A stretch of 64,000 bases of DNA from Styela clava (Eukaryota; Chordata; Ascidiacea; Stolidobranchia; Styelidae): assembly GCF_964204865.1 (NCBI RefSeq), contig NC_135252.1, positions 5,911,383 to 5,975,382 of the forward strand, written 5' to 3'. The notes beneath the pieces were generated by a model. The model was not told the DNA's origin and did no database searches. It worked only from the letters and a program-made list of their open reading frames with translations. This document shows positions 47,593 to 59,700 of this stretch, piece by piece; the first letter of the stretch is position 1; every line of letters begins with the position of its first letter. The position numbers and the translations under genes are program-made.

Positions 47593-49059
47593 ATCTACGG
47601 CATTAGTATTATCTTTTTTCAAAATTAAAATAATTTTGTTGAAGTAGGTGAGCTGGCCAAGGACAAATTTCAAGTGAAGTTCGTACGCTGGAACATTTAA
47701 GCATAAGAGTAAGACATCCTTCTTGAGAATTTGAATAACTTATCAAGCTTTCAAACAGTTCCGTAATCCTTTGCAAAGCAGGTAATAAAGGGAAAACCCG
47801 AGTGTTGCCATGCTGTAATAGCCGTTGATACTCACTATCAACAAAATCGCAGAATGATTTCTCCTCTGTTACTCGGACAGTGTAAATGTAATAATATTTA
47901 TACATTTTGACAACAACACAAACAGGCAAAGTATCTACGACATGTTGAAAATGGCATCGCAGTGCACTGTTGAACTACATGGACGCACAATCTATACCGG
48001 TTATATTTCTTTTAATTTGAAAAAAAAAGCATTATTTGTTTTTCGTCTTTTTACGCCTCCAAAGTTGATGTTGCAATTATCCGCACAGAATCCAACAACT
48101 TTTCCGAGAAAAGAGAGCAAGTATTCAGTAAAAGTTTTGGCGGTTTCCCTGGGTAAAGATTTGAATTCTAAGAGTTTTATCTTCACATTAACATCAGGTA
48201 AAAAAATAACGAACCACAACTGGAACAAGCTTTAAATTCTTTCTGTTTGATGCATCGAAGGTTACTGATACGAAACTGGTTTAAAGTAAATCATCATTAG
48301 GTTCAGAGGAAGACAGCGGAGCAATTCAATTAAAAATTACCGACTCTCATTTATTTCTGGCTAAACGTGCAAAATCAGCGAATCCGCTTATCAGACAGCG
48401 GATATCAGAAATTCTAACTGTGTATATTTACAAGTTAATGCAAATTTAGGCTAAAAAAATTAAAATCAATTCAGAGGTGCAGTCGAAACTTTGTGTGATA
48501 AGAAAATGTCGGCTGCCAACGACAAACAATCATCCGAATTTGTTATCGCAAAAAATTGGTCAGTCGAGGTGATGCCTCAATTAATGTTTTGTGTTTCCTG
48601 CTTTGGATAAGACCGTTGACATCAGAACGACCGTCTTGACTGATAGAAAAACAGATCTGCAATGCGTACAGTGTACCTTTCCTTCTTCAGTTTGCGCAAA
48701 ATAAGGAAAATCTCCTTTCAACTCATTAGAAAATTTGTACTTTTTTATGGCATTTCGACAACTTAACGGCATTGTAGTTAACGCCAGAAAACGCATTAAA
48801 ACATATACCGATTGTGACATAACAATAGAGCAATTTTTTACTCTCTGAGCTAGCGAAGTGTGTCACAAAACAGTGGTAAATGGGCTGCCACCGTTAAAAA
48901 AATTTTAACAATGAGGAATATGAATTTTTCATCCATGACAGCCGTGCTGACAAACCGGGTCATTTGAGTCGACCGGCCGGGACAGCTCGTCAAAACCGGG
49001 ACTGTCCCGGCTAAACCGGGACGTATGGTAAGCCTACTTCTACTAGTTCTTCAATCTTG

Positions 49060-52015
49060 CAGTGGCGGCGCGTGGTCATTTTGACAACCGGGGAAAGCTA
49101 CTGCGGGAACCCAGTCACCCCCATCTACGGGGACAGGATGAGCGCTGTAAGTTCTCCCATCATTTTATGAGTATAAAAACCATTCCATCGGTAACAACCA
49201 ATCGGCAAAAGCGACATTTTTTAACGATAAGAAAGTGTCTTTAAAACCGGTCCAAGTCAAGGGATTAATAAATATAGACATAGTTTATTTTGAAACCTCT
49301 TTCAAAAGGAAAGGCAATATTTATCCAGATAAATACAATGCCATATTAACAGAAACTTCGGGAAAGCAGACAAAACCTAAAATAAGGTTTAAAACGTTAC
49401 TATGAAGAAAGGAAAGTTAATGCAAAGATAAGGACATGCGTCGCTCACTCATAGATATATATGCTGCTAGACTTCTACTGCTTGAACATATATGCAACAC
49501 GCCGCGGTTTCTTGGAAGCAAAATGCTCAATAACGCGCTGATTAAAGTCATGCATCCCAGAAATAACGTCTCTGTGAATGGATAAAACAGCCAAGGAATT
49601 TAATCTATCTTGCTTCATTGTGTTTCTGAGATACGTTTTAATACGCTTCAGCGTGCTGAATGTTCGCTCTGCGTCGGCGGAAGAAATAGGAGTCGTCAAA
49701 ATGATGTCCAGAAATTTGATGTGATGTTCAAAAAAGTTTGATTGGTGCATATACATCGCAATTCATTTTCCAATTTAACCACGTTTATCATGGGGTAAAA
49801 TTTGGAGACAGTAGCCAACAAATGGATGGGAAATTGACGTGCAAATTTTGAAAAATTTTTGGGGTTCATCAAAGAGAACGCGGCAAGGTGTTCAGTGCGC
49901 AGACGATCGCCTATTTGATTCACCAGAATGTCACAGCATTTCTTTGCAGACAAAATCAAACGCTGCGTTGTTTGCCCGCGGCGTAAAGAAGCACTCCATG
50001 TGTCGTCGTATTTTATTGTTTCCCGGATACGAGATACAGCATCGCAGAAGTCTGAAATACACGACTGCACAGACGCTCCATCCATTAGCCTTGACTGCAA
50101 TGCGCCGTATAATACATCCACTTGATAGAATATTGTGGAGAAAAAATGAAAACTCACCATCTTCTAGCAGACGCTTTAGACCTGCCGCCTCCCTCACAGA
50201 GCGTTCGTCCCAAACCGGAGAGCTCTGAATGCCATTGGAACACTCAATGAGCTCAGACCTAATTTCGGACACGCCCTGCACCACGCATGATTGGAAGTTC
50301 CAACGTGTTGGTGCACAAGCTGGGATACGGCGGCTACATATCTGGCAAAGGAGGTCAGAGCGCTTCGGCGAAACGGAAAAAAATGAAGAAAACCCCGAAA
50401 CATTTGCAAAAAATATACGGACGAGAGGGGTATCAAGACACATATTTTTAATAACGAGGTTGAATTGGTGTGCATAACAATGTAAAAAATGCGCATGAGG
50501 AAAATCTTCTTTTATATAAACTTGAACACATGTTTCGACCCACTCATGACAGCATGACTGCCGCGCCGTCATAAGTTTGAGCTATCAATTTTGACTTCGC
50601 GTTGTAAGGCTGTAACACTTCTTTCAGTACAGAAGATATCCCGCAAGCCGTGCGATCAACGATTGGTACAAAGCTGTGAAATATCTCGGTAGGTTTACCA
50701 TCTTTCACAAACCGAAAAATCACAGCCAGTTGGGAAACGCACGTGATGTCAGTTGTCTCGTCAGACTGAATCGAAAGGAACTGGCAATTCTCAATTTCCA
50801 GAGCCAAATGTTGTAAATAAATTTTATACATTGAGTCGAGCAAATCATTTTGGATATCCTTAGATGTCCCTTTCGAAACAGTTGCGACATCAAGATGATC
50901 TCTCAATACTGTATCTAGGGATGCGGTGTATTCCACCATATCCAAAAATACCCCTCTATTAGAAGAGCCAGCCCGTTCATCGTGCCCACGGAGGGACAGC
51001 TCGTGACAACTAATGGACTTCAAAACATCTATCAATCGACCGAGAACATGGCGGTTTTTCTCGACGTTTTGGTTGTGCCGACGAATAGAAACCGCGCGTC
51101 CTTCATCCAACTGTGCTGCAATATTAACATTTCCGAATGTTCGGTATTTTACTGCATTGTCCAGATGCTCCATAGAAGATTGATGATCCCTGGCACGCTC
51201 GGAAAGATGTTTAAGATCTCTAAAACCAAATTTACACCAACGTGAGTCACGGGCGGTAGCAAAAAGTAGGCAATAAAAACAAAAAAGTGCATTTTTGTCC
51301 TCGCTGTAACACAACCTTTCGTGTTTTTTATACCAAGTTTCTGCGCAGAATGTACGCCGACGCTTTCCTCCGTCATGGGATTGTTCCAGTGAACAATTTT
51401 TTGGTTGATAAGGCCCAAGACGTTGTGCCTCTAATTTTTGTTCCAGCGGCAGCTGCGAAAACGGAGTGCGAAGTAGTGCATCAACCTTATTCATTATGAG
51501 GTCTAAGGCTAAGAAATGCGAAGCCGGAAAGAAGTGAGGAGCTCAAAAGGAATGTGGGAAAACGAAAGCAAATGGACTAAAGGTCTCTAACTGATTCAAA
51601 TAGCGAAACAAGCGACAAAAACGAAGGCGAGGAAACTATCAACTCTTCAAGCAACCAACGAACGAGAAGGAATGCGTGAATATGTCAACACGTTGTTGTA
51701 AGAAACGTCGGCATTGTGTCGTCATAATTTCGGGGCTAGCCCCGATCGGCCCCGATGATTTAGTAAAAGAAACAGAAAACAAACGAGACAAACGCGGCGA
51801 GTGGAAGATAAAAGAGAGAATACGATATACAATGAGCAACCGGGGCAAAATCGGCGTCGCCCCGTCGACGTTCGGCGAAGGCTTTGCGAGCGAAAAAGGA
51901 ACCATGTCGGGAGAATATGGCTAGTGTAGACAGTCTGTGCACCGATATTGAGGTATTTTTCCGAAAAAACAACCGGGGCATTGCCCCGGTTGGCCCTATT
52001 GACGCGCCGCCACTG
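49060..52015 (-). mobile_element. hAT-type transposon, family 3, inserted in the outer element
   Basis: The inverted ends CAGTGGCGGCGCG are followed by CCGGGG-rich subterminal sequence on both sides. The flanks share ATCTTG, as in CAATCTTG left and GTATCTTG after an extra C right, so the target duplication is imperfect. It lies 23 bp to the right of family 1 copy B, within the remaining outer-element sequence. It carries a transposase with several frameshifts. Confidence 0.85.
49475..51494 (-). pseudogene. hAT transposase, ZMYM1-like with TTF-type finger (family 3), frameshifted
   Basis: The frame opens at 51494 and runs 316 codons to 50544, then continues in other frames through 50572-49931, 50160-49696 and 49756-49475, implying about three frameshifts. 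Motifs in order: a TTF-type zinc finger (RTFCAETWYKKH ... ALFCFYCLLF), SIQSDETTDITC (first Asp), AQTYDGAAVMLS (second Asp), HCYAHQFNLVIKN and, at the C-terminus, SSADAERTFSTLKRIK with the acidic residue of the triad. The layout is that of ZMYM1/DUF4371-related transposases. It is disabled by the frame breaks. Confidence 0.88.
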
Positions 52016-52416
52016 CGTATCTTGGGTTCTGTTTTGTATAATGCACTCTCATATCGTAACTCACGTCCATTCTGTTTCAACATTCATTTTCAATTTCAAA
52101 TTGAATTTCAATTGAAATTCAAATTCTCATTTTCAAATAACCACGAGAACATTTAGAAATCAGATGCACACGCCTTCCATAAACAATACGCTCTGATCTT
52201 CTGACGTGCCACGTTTACCATCGTTTGTTACGTAATAATGTCTTCTTTAGAGCGTGTCTTGCTTTGGACAAACACTGTAAAAGCATGACATCAAAATTTT
52301 ACTTCAAATCAAAGTGCTTCTGCGTCGAGGTTAAAGTTGTCTCTCGTTCCCCCTAAAATCGCCCTGCAGACCCCTAAGCAACCGCGGACCCCAGTTTGAG
52401 AACCAATGACCTACCA

Positions 52417-53363
52417 TGATGCAACATCCAATCGATTGAATAATACAAAACAATATTATTCGTTACGAACTTTTGTGTAGTAACTGCTCGGTGGTGAATT
52501 TCAGTTTCACATTACAGTTATTCCTCGCTGAAGGCTGATTGAGCCTCACTGCTGTGAGTTTTTTTTTAGTTCGTATTGATTTTCGTATGTTATTAATATT
52601 CGGTATCCGTATGCCAAGATTTTATATTTATACCGTAGTTCTTTGACCAATTTTGAGTTACACATTATTTTAATTTCAATTATGTAGTTTTAATTCATTC
52701 AAGTTACAATTAAATATTTCACCAAATATTAGCTTATTCGTGTGAACTAGTGTTGAAGGCTGTTCTACTACTTTAGTCACACAAAACCATGTTCGTAGTC
52801 CCTGATGCCGGCGTTACCATTATCCTGCCAATACCATTATTAATGAGATTTTCAATATATACCTAATAATGGGTGGATCTAAACGTGAATTCGACAGACC
52901 ATCTACCTCGAAAGCAGAAATATGTATACAGCACTTCAATGTTGGAATAAACTTGATAAAAACTAGTTTTCCTTTAACAGATGTTTTAACGTTTAGGGGT
53001 CTTCTGTAGAATTTTAGACCTCTCTGCATCGGCGAACCGATAAAATGTACCGGCGGGCGGCGACATAATATTGAAACGAATACAACAAAAAATATGAATC
53101 TGTTATTACGTAATATAATGTATAATTTTGACACAGACAGTGCATACAAAACAAAATTTTAGCGAATTGCAAAAAAAAAATAATCTAAACACCAAGCTTT
53201 CATTTAGAGAATTACTCTCTAATGTGCTTTTACATTCACATTGTAACATCGTTTTCCTGACTCCGTCTGACCGCCAGATCGTAACGATCTTGAATGCGGC
53301 TCCACACCAATGTTTTTGATTTTGGCGACATCATCACACTAAAATTCAGATTGGAAGAAGAAT
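52417..53363. other. Intergenic tract, no gene recognised
   Basis: AT-rich sequence between the outer hAT element and the next MITE. The 109-codon minus-strand frame at 52820-53149 has no recognisable motif and is probably chance. Confidence 0.4.
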
Positions 53364-53371
53364 CCCATAGC

Positions 53372-53538
53372 CAGTGGTGGGATTCAGTCGGTGCGCTCCG
53401 GTTCTATAGAACCATCGCGCGGAATTTTATGAGATCAGCAAACTGGTTAGCATTACTAAAAAACATATAACAGAACCTGCCGAAAAATATGACTTCTATG
53501 ATGGAACCGGCTGACAAAAAATTTGAATCCCACCACTG
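53372..53538. mobile_element. hAT-type MITE (CAGTGGTGGGATTCA family), copy 2
   Basis: The ends are CAGTGGTGGGATTCA and its inverse (TGAATCCCACCACTG type). The target duplication is CCCATAGC / GCCATAGC at 53364-53371 and 53539-53546, 7 of 8. It is the same family as 16342-16526, with a diverged interior. Confidence 0.88.
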
Positions 53539-53546
53539 GCCATAGC

Positions 53547-55101
53547 CCATAGCGCGCATGCGACAACAACAATCTTTAGCGGCTGAAAATTTTTAAGTAA
53601 TTGATCCAGTAGTTGAGAGAAATGGGATTTTTCACAACAACAAAAAGAACAAGAGAGCTACGCCCAAATATATGGACACGTCTGTTCGCAGTACAGTACG
53701 GTTTATCGTACCATCAGATCACGATCTACAAATATATTCACACCAAGCGAAGTAGTACAGTCGGACCCAAAATGGCGTCCGATGTCCACAGAACGTTCGG
53801 TGAAATCATAGCAAACAAAAACAAATCTCACAGAGCTAACAGAAATATTTTAAATAAATAAAAGTAATAGCCTTCTGGAGAAAAATTTTATTTGTAACCA
53901 CTGAAAATTTCAGAGCAATTGGTCCAGTAATCAAAGAGAAATGCGACTTTTTAGATTTTCCACTAGGTGTTCAAAAAGTGTCAAAGAACAACAACAACAA
54001 CAACATAATACTAAAACGATCGCTATGTCCACTACGTGTCCAATAACAAAACGATTCTGAGAACCTTTCGTGTCCATAAAAGAAAACCTGCGCATGACTT
54101 GCAAAAATGACTGGGCAGTTAGGAACTCTCCACGGGGCGGCGATAGTACACAGCGGAATGTTACGCCAGTATTTATAATAGTTCCAACCAATGGACGCGT
54201 GAATGCGGCTCTCTTCGCGCCTTTGCACGAGGCGGCGCCGAGGAATAATCTCTACAAGCAGGGTAAATGACAGCATTAATTGGACAGAATAGTGTAAGTG
54301 TAACCAATAAAAAATTATAGGAAGAAGCACTGGTAGCTTTTAGAGCAGTAAAGCCAGGACAGTATCCACGGTTCAGCAATTTGATGTATTTATGGCGCGG
54401 TTCTGTGACTACAGAACACGGTCAACCAATTCTGCAATTGCAGAATTGATACCGTATTCTGTCAAATTGCGTGCGTTATTGGGTTACGTTTTGCTATGGG
54501 GCCTACAGGAATAAATGGTTTTATAGTGTATAGTTTATTTAAAAAATAAATGAGAATTCAACTAACTGGTATATTTTCGATAGGCCTAACTGCCTAAGGT
54601 TACAATATATGCTTAAATAGTTTGTAATGTAACACAGTAACATGATATGACCAAACGTCAGAACGTTTTAAAGGCGGCGAAACGTTCTCAAACCTTTATT
54701 TAATCGTGTCGGCTATTATTGTTTTTTTGGGTCTAGTATAGTTTAGTACCACAAGTACTTCCAGTGGGCGTATCATACCGAATTTTACATATGTTATTCC
54801 TAATCCCACCTTACTATGCGATCTAAAAATTCCGTCACAAAATTACCGGTAACTCGTTTGCTAGATTTCAGGTGATCCAGTGATCATCTACGCATGTGGA
54901 CGACCATTCGCATAATTTGATAGGCCTTATTACGCCACTGTGACGTCGTGATGACATAATTTTTTGGTGGCGTAGTCAGGTGGGGGTTAGGAACGTTAGT
55001 TATAGAACGTTGAAACCTCAATTCTTACAGAACAGGAAATGTATTATTTGATAAAATGGTAATGGTGTTTTCTCACAACAACAATCTATTATACATTACA
55101 G
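53547..55101. other. Intergenic tract with retroelement-like debris, no gene recognised
   Basis: Two related segments, about 53585-53640 and 53900-53945, share AATTGNTCCAGTANT.NNAGAGAAAT. A (CAA)n run lies at about 53987-54003. Overlapping short frames at 53931-54379 on both strands show no motifs. A GTACGG/CCGGTA-rich background is present. Confidence 0.4.
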
Positions 55102-55230
55102 CAGAGGTCGGGAACCCATGGCTCGCGAGCCGTATATGGCTCTTTTGGTGACGGCATATGGCTCCCAAAAAATACTCGAAATGACCTTGTAGCATGCAGT
55201 AAACAAAGCATGAACATAGTAACGAATCAG
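55102..55230 (+). mobile_element. Left end of a Charlie-like hAT element
   Basis: CAGAGGTCGGGAACCCATGG then CTCGCGAGCC and TGGCTCTTTTG form a familiar hAT head. The matching right end was not found, so it is a fragment or its partner lies past the MITE at 55550. Confidence 0.6.
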
Positions 55231-55549
55231 CATCCTCATAGTAACCCTCATAGTAACGAATGAAAATGAATTACAAACTCTATTTTATTATCTCAGACAA
55301 ATTCAAAATTTTCAGGTACATCCCTACTGCTAAGGTTTTATTTATCAATCACAATTAATCAATCTTTAGTTAGAATCTTAAAGCACCCAAGTACTTTTAG
55401 TTAAAGTTGAAAAAGCATAATAGCATATGGTATGAAATGAGGCACACACCCCAAAAATTCAATAAATGATATGTTTTATTACAATACTAGCACAAAATAA
55501 AATTGCATATCAAATTACTTACAGCTTTATTGGATATTATTAATTAAAT

Positions 55550-56330
55550 CAGGGTGGTCCAAGGTGGTCTGCTTCGAGGGCCACAAAATTATTTTTGCAT
55601 TGTTCGCGGGCCACAACATAAAACATGCAAAAACCACCAAAAAACGTACTGAAACTAGCACAAAAGTGAGATATATCTACATTTAGTGTAAGATTTCAAA
55701 CTCTTAATAACGGAAAATGTGCTTCTGCAAATGTAAGGACTTTCGAACGTCTATAAGATTTCCAAAACAAAATCCTAAAATTGAAAATTTGTTTGAATTC
55801 GTCAGATTTCAAATTCACGTTTACAAATTACCTGCAGATTGATTGATTACCAAATTTGATGTACAGGAGGGTAATTATCAAATTTTGTGACATATAGGCA
55901 GCATTTTTTGTAATGCTGTTCTGGCTGATTGCAAAAAACACCCGGCATAAATTGTATTGGTAGGCTATAACATTGTTATTTAGTTATCTGGCATAGCCAA
56001 CCTATGCTAATAGAATCCGCATTCGATTTTTAGGTTTCTATCGATGCCAAAAATGTTTGCACATATTCCCGACCAAAAAAATAGAAAGCCAGATAACAAT
56101 TTGAACTGCCAAGCACATCATTCAACTTCGCTAGTTGGCTCAGATAACCAGAGCACTAACCATAACACTAATCAATTCAGGGACATCAGTGGTGTAACAA
56201 TATATCAAAAGATTTCTCTGGTTAATTTTATGACGAAATAACAGCAAATGCGATTTTTTGATTACTCCTTGAAAGCGATGCTGGCCGCAGATAATGAAGC
56301 CGCGGGCCACTCTGGGTTTGGACCACCCTG
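55550..56330. mobile_element. Non-autonomous hAT-type element (781 bp)
   Basis: The ends are CAGGGTGGTCCAA and its inverse TTGGACCACCCTG, with GCGGGCCAC motifs just inside. A perfect 8-bp target duplication AATTAAAT lies at 55542-55549 and 56331-56338. It has no transposase. Confidence 0.93.
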
Positions 56331-56766
56331 AATTAAATATATCATTGCTGAAAGCGACAAATAAATAAATTTGTATTGTTCAAAGGTCAAAACTTACATA
56401 TTTTGAATTAACAATATTCGGGTTACTGCTGTTTTATTAAACATTTTCGATGATGTATTTGGTAAAGTATCCAGTATATCCATTTTGTACCATTACGTTT
56501 TACTCAAATATTTTTGGTTTGGCGGTCTCAATATCGTATGTTGTGAAGAGTAGTGTAGAAAGGTGCATAGTTGGACCAATACTATTTAAGCCAACATTAG
56601 TTTGCTTTTGCCCTTGACCTATTGGTATTTCCTCTGTTTTGTTTGAACAACTTTATTTTTATAAGCATTCTTTTATTGTTCCAGTTTACCTAAATTTGTA
56701 GGTTATATACATTTGTAGCAAATATCTTTTTTACCTGACAACGGTACAACACAAGACAGCATCAAT

Positions 56767-59700
56767 ATGAGTACACCAAGACAACAAAGCCGCAGGAAGT
56801 AAGTTTTAATCTTGAGTGAAATATTCTAATATAATTATTTATTAGAATACACCAGCTTTGTAATATTTGAATAACAAAATATTTACAAATGAGTTCAACT
56901 TTGCTGGTGTGTATTTATGAAAAATATTTAGCTTTAAAAAAGTGATTCTCATGTGTTTCTATCTGGATCTTATATTACGGTAGTTATATTTTTCACTCGT
57001 ATTTTTAATGCTTCCTTGAATTTAATAGAGAGCAGAGTCGTCAACAGGGGTCACCGTCTACCCCATTGAGTCCTTCTGTTACAAGCAGAAGAGAAGAGAA
57101 AGATCAGATGATTAATTTGAACAATCGTCTTGCTGCATATATCGAAAAAATTCGTTCACTTGAAACTGAAAACAGAAGACTGCAGATCCAAGTTACAAGT
57201 CATGAAGAGACGAGCAGCAGAGAGGTTTGATAATTTTAATATTATGATGCCAGATCAACCATCTTATTTAGCATTAAATTTTTGCTGTACCTCTTTATGT
57301 ATTTATCATGCGTGTAGTTTTTTAGGAAATTTCTATGCTTCCTTCATTGGAAGTATTCCTTTTTTGGAATACCACTGAGATAATTTGATAGTAAGAATGT
57401 ACGGTCAACATGGAAGTGTTGAATGAATCACACAATTGATGTCAGCAAATAAAATAGCAAATTCTAACATATTGAAAAAATTTATTCAAAATTGGAAGTT
57501 GCATGCTGTAACTACTGCCTCATTATCAAAAAGCAAATCGAATACTTTTGTAATTGTTTTCAACTTGCATATATGTGTCGTAAAAACTACAACGATCTCT
57601 TAAAATCAAATAGCAACATTTAACAGCTGTGTTCAAATTTAAGTTTTCACATTTATTGCACCTGTCTTATTTTATACCATTCATAATGTTATTTACGATA
57701 TAGTTTATGATCGCACGGACTCTAGGGAATAGAAATCTTGAAATTTTTATAGTTGTTCCCTAGACAAAATGATGCTATTGTTAATTTTATCTTCGATCAA
57801 ATCAGTTGAATATCAATTGATATGGTATTATATCCATATATGGACATGTTGATGATTTGACTCATCTCCATTTGTCATTTGACTATTTCTATTTCTGAAT
57901 ATTGGTTTATGATCACTTAAATGCCGATTTGACATCCATTCCCTCATAGCCAGGCCACTCACTCCTGTTCCTGAATTGTGATAATCATGAATGTATGAGC
58001 GTATCTAGAACACACACATATGCTATTTAATATTCTTTTTCTATATCTTGGTTAAATGACTTTATATTAAATTCATGTTAGCTATTTATCAGAAAAGGTT
58101 AAGGATACACCTCACTGCAAAGTTGGAATTTTATGGTTTTGCGACACACAATAGATCTAGTTGTCGGGTATATGGTCAATTGGTCACACCCTTTCATGTC
58201 GGAATGATATTTCAGGTCCTCAATAATGCTACTCTTATACATTTACACATATCCTGCTTGTAAGCTTATAATATGAATGTAACTTGGTAAACACAAACCT
58301 TTTTATTATTATGATAGAAAGCCATAGAATTAATTGACGGAGAAATGTTAAAAATTACCACAATGGAAAGGGAATTTGAGTGTAAAAGCCTTAATAATTG
58401 TAGTGTGTTTAACATCTTATCTAGAGGAAAGATGGGAATGGAACACTTTATATAAACGACTCATTCCATTATAGTACTTGATAAAATAAATGAGTTACCA
58501 TCATGCTGAATTATATGAATATATATCAGAAGAAAGGCCAATTACTGACATTTGTTGGATTTTGATAATTTACATTATTACTCATATAGTCATATGTACC
58601 GGTAATATATTTTGTCAAATAAAAGAATGAGGAATTTTAGCACCCTTGGATGTGGGCAAACCGCCAATCGGGAGCTCTTCTCGCTAGCATTAATTATTAA
58701 CCAAATTTAACTAATAGAAACTGTACTGTAGCACTTTAGCGGTAGAAAAAGTTTTCATCAATGATTAAGACAAATTATGTTTCAGTATGAAAATTGTTGT
58801 AGCGTGGAATTTTAAATCAAGTCAAGCGACAAAACTTATGTCACAATGGCTAAATGTTTGTTGCTGCATTGGCGGTGCCGGTATTGCAGCTTGTTTGCAG
58901 TTAGTGTCAGTTACAGTGCAATATGTCCTCAAGTAAGAAGTGAAAATACGAATATGAGAACAGAGTTGTTGAGTCAGAATGGGAAGAAAAATACGCATTC
59001 ACTAGTCGAGAAAATAAACGTTTGTGCTTAATCTCCCATAAGCTGCTAAGTCAGAATAAAGTCAGCAATGCTAAATGGCACCACGAAACGAATCACAAAA
59101 ATATCTTACGAGACTACTCTCGTAAATCAACAAGGAAACACAGATTAAATGAGTTTAAATTATTAACAAAACGACAGCAGGAATTTATGATATCAATTGG
59201 CAAGGAATCCGATGTCACTGAAGCTAGTTTTGTTATATTATGGAATATTACTCGTGCTAAACACCCATACTAGAACTATGATTTTGTGAAGAAAAAAATA
59301 TCGCTGATGCTGACGCTGTCAATAACCCAAACGCCAGTTTCGTGTCGCACTACGCAAAGGCGCATCTCCCAAATTATCAATGTAACAGTTACAATGCAAA
59401 ATGATTTAATGATAATAATAATTTCAAGAATTATGCAGTTCTCACATATTTCTGACTTGCTGCATGCGGCTCTTATTGAATTCCAAGCTCTTTATTTCAC
59501 ATCCTCAATCTCATTTCTAGGCTTGCACGTAATTGACAAAAATCAATTCCGTAATTACGGCAAAATCAATTACGTAATGACCCCGTAATTGCGATATTTT
59601 TCCATGCATTTAAACCTATCATAACAACCAATTGAATCCACTTCTTTTCCGAATGGGACATTGAAGTTGGGTTTTCATATTCTTGGCAGTACTACACGCC

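Larger units (their letters stand above)
42905..48820 (-). pseudogene. Broken hAT transposase (family 1, copy B)
   Basis: The pieces, 5' to 3', are a BED-like finger (48820-48581), a core with VVGFCADNCNINFGGVKRRK (48228-48001) and a helical segment (47929-47609). The MITE and the family 2 insertion follow, then the dimerisation end with SASVEQIFS and FWSESRFRMPEENIKALVTC (43204-42905). The dimerisation end is less damaged than in copy A and shows the hAT W..ER-type helix. Frameshifts and the two insertions disable it. Confidence 0.8.
42724..49036 (-). mobile_element. hAT-type transposon, family 1, copy B
   Basis: Both ends are complete: TAGGCTTACCATA at the left and its inverse at the right. 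A perfect 8-bp target duplication CTTCTACT lies at 42716-42723 and 49037-49044. The body is the reverse complement of copy A (11716-14460), with the same MITE and the same GTCCCGG subterminal array. It was later split by family 2 at 43483-47087. Confidence 0.93.
42548..52408. mobile_element. Outer hAT-type element hosting a nest of other hAT elements
   Basis: The left end CAGTGGTTCTCAAAAT and the right end, inverted, CATTGGTTCTCAAACTGGGG are matching hAT termini, both followed by GCGGTCC/GGGTCCGCGG motifs. Flanks are ACCTAGCA (42540-42547) and ACCTACCA (52409-52416), 7 of 8 alike. Its own sequence survives as 42548-42723, 49045-49059 and 52016-52408, about 580 bp in total, so it was a small non-autonomous element before other elements jumped in. 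Confidence 0.78.

Noticed and set aside
52820..53149. 109-codon minus-strand frame
   Set aside because: Hydrophobic patches but no motif, no homologous look and no exon partners.
53931..54379. Overlapping frames on both strands, one rich in leucine and cysteine
   Set aside because: The CCCCCC/LLLL stretches come from a (CAA)n repeat read on the opposite strand.
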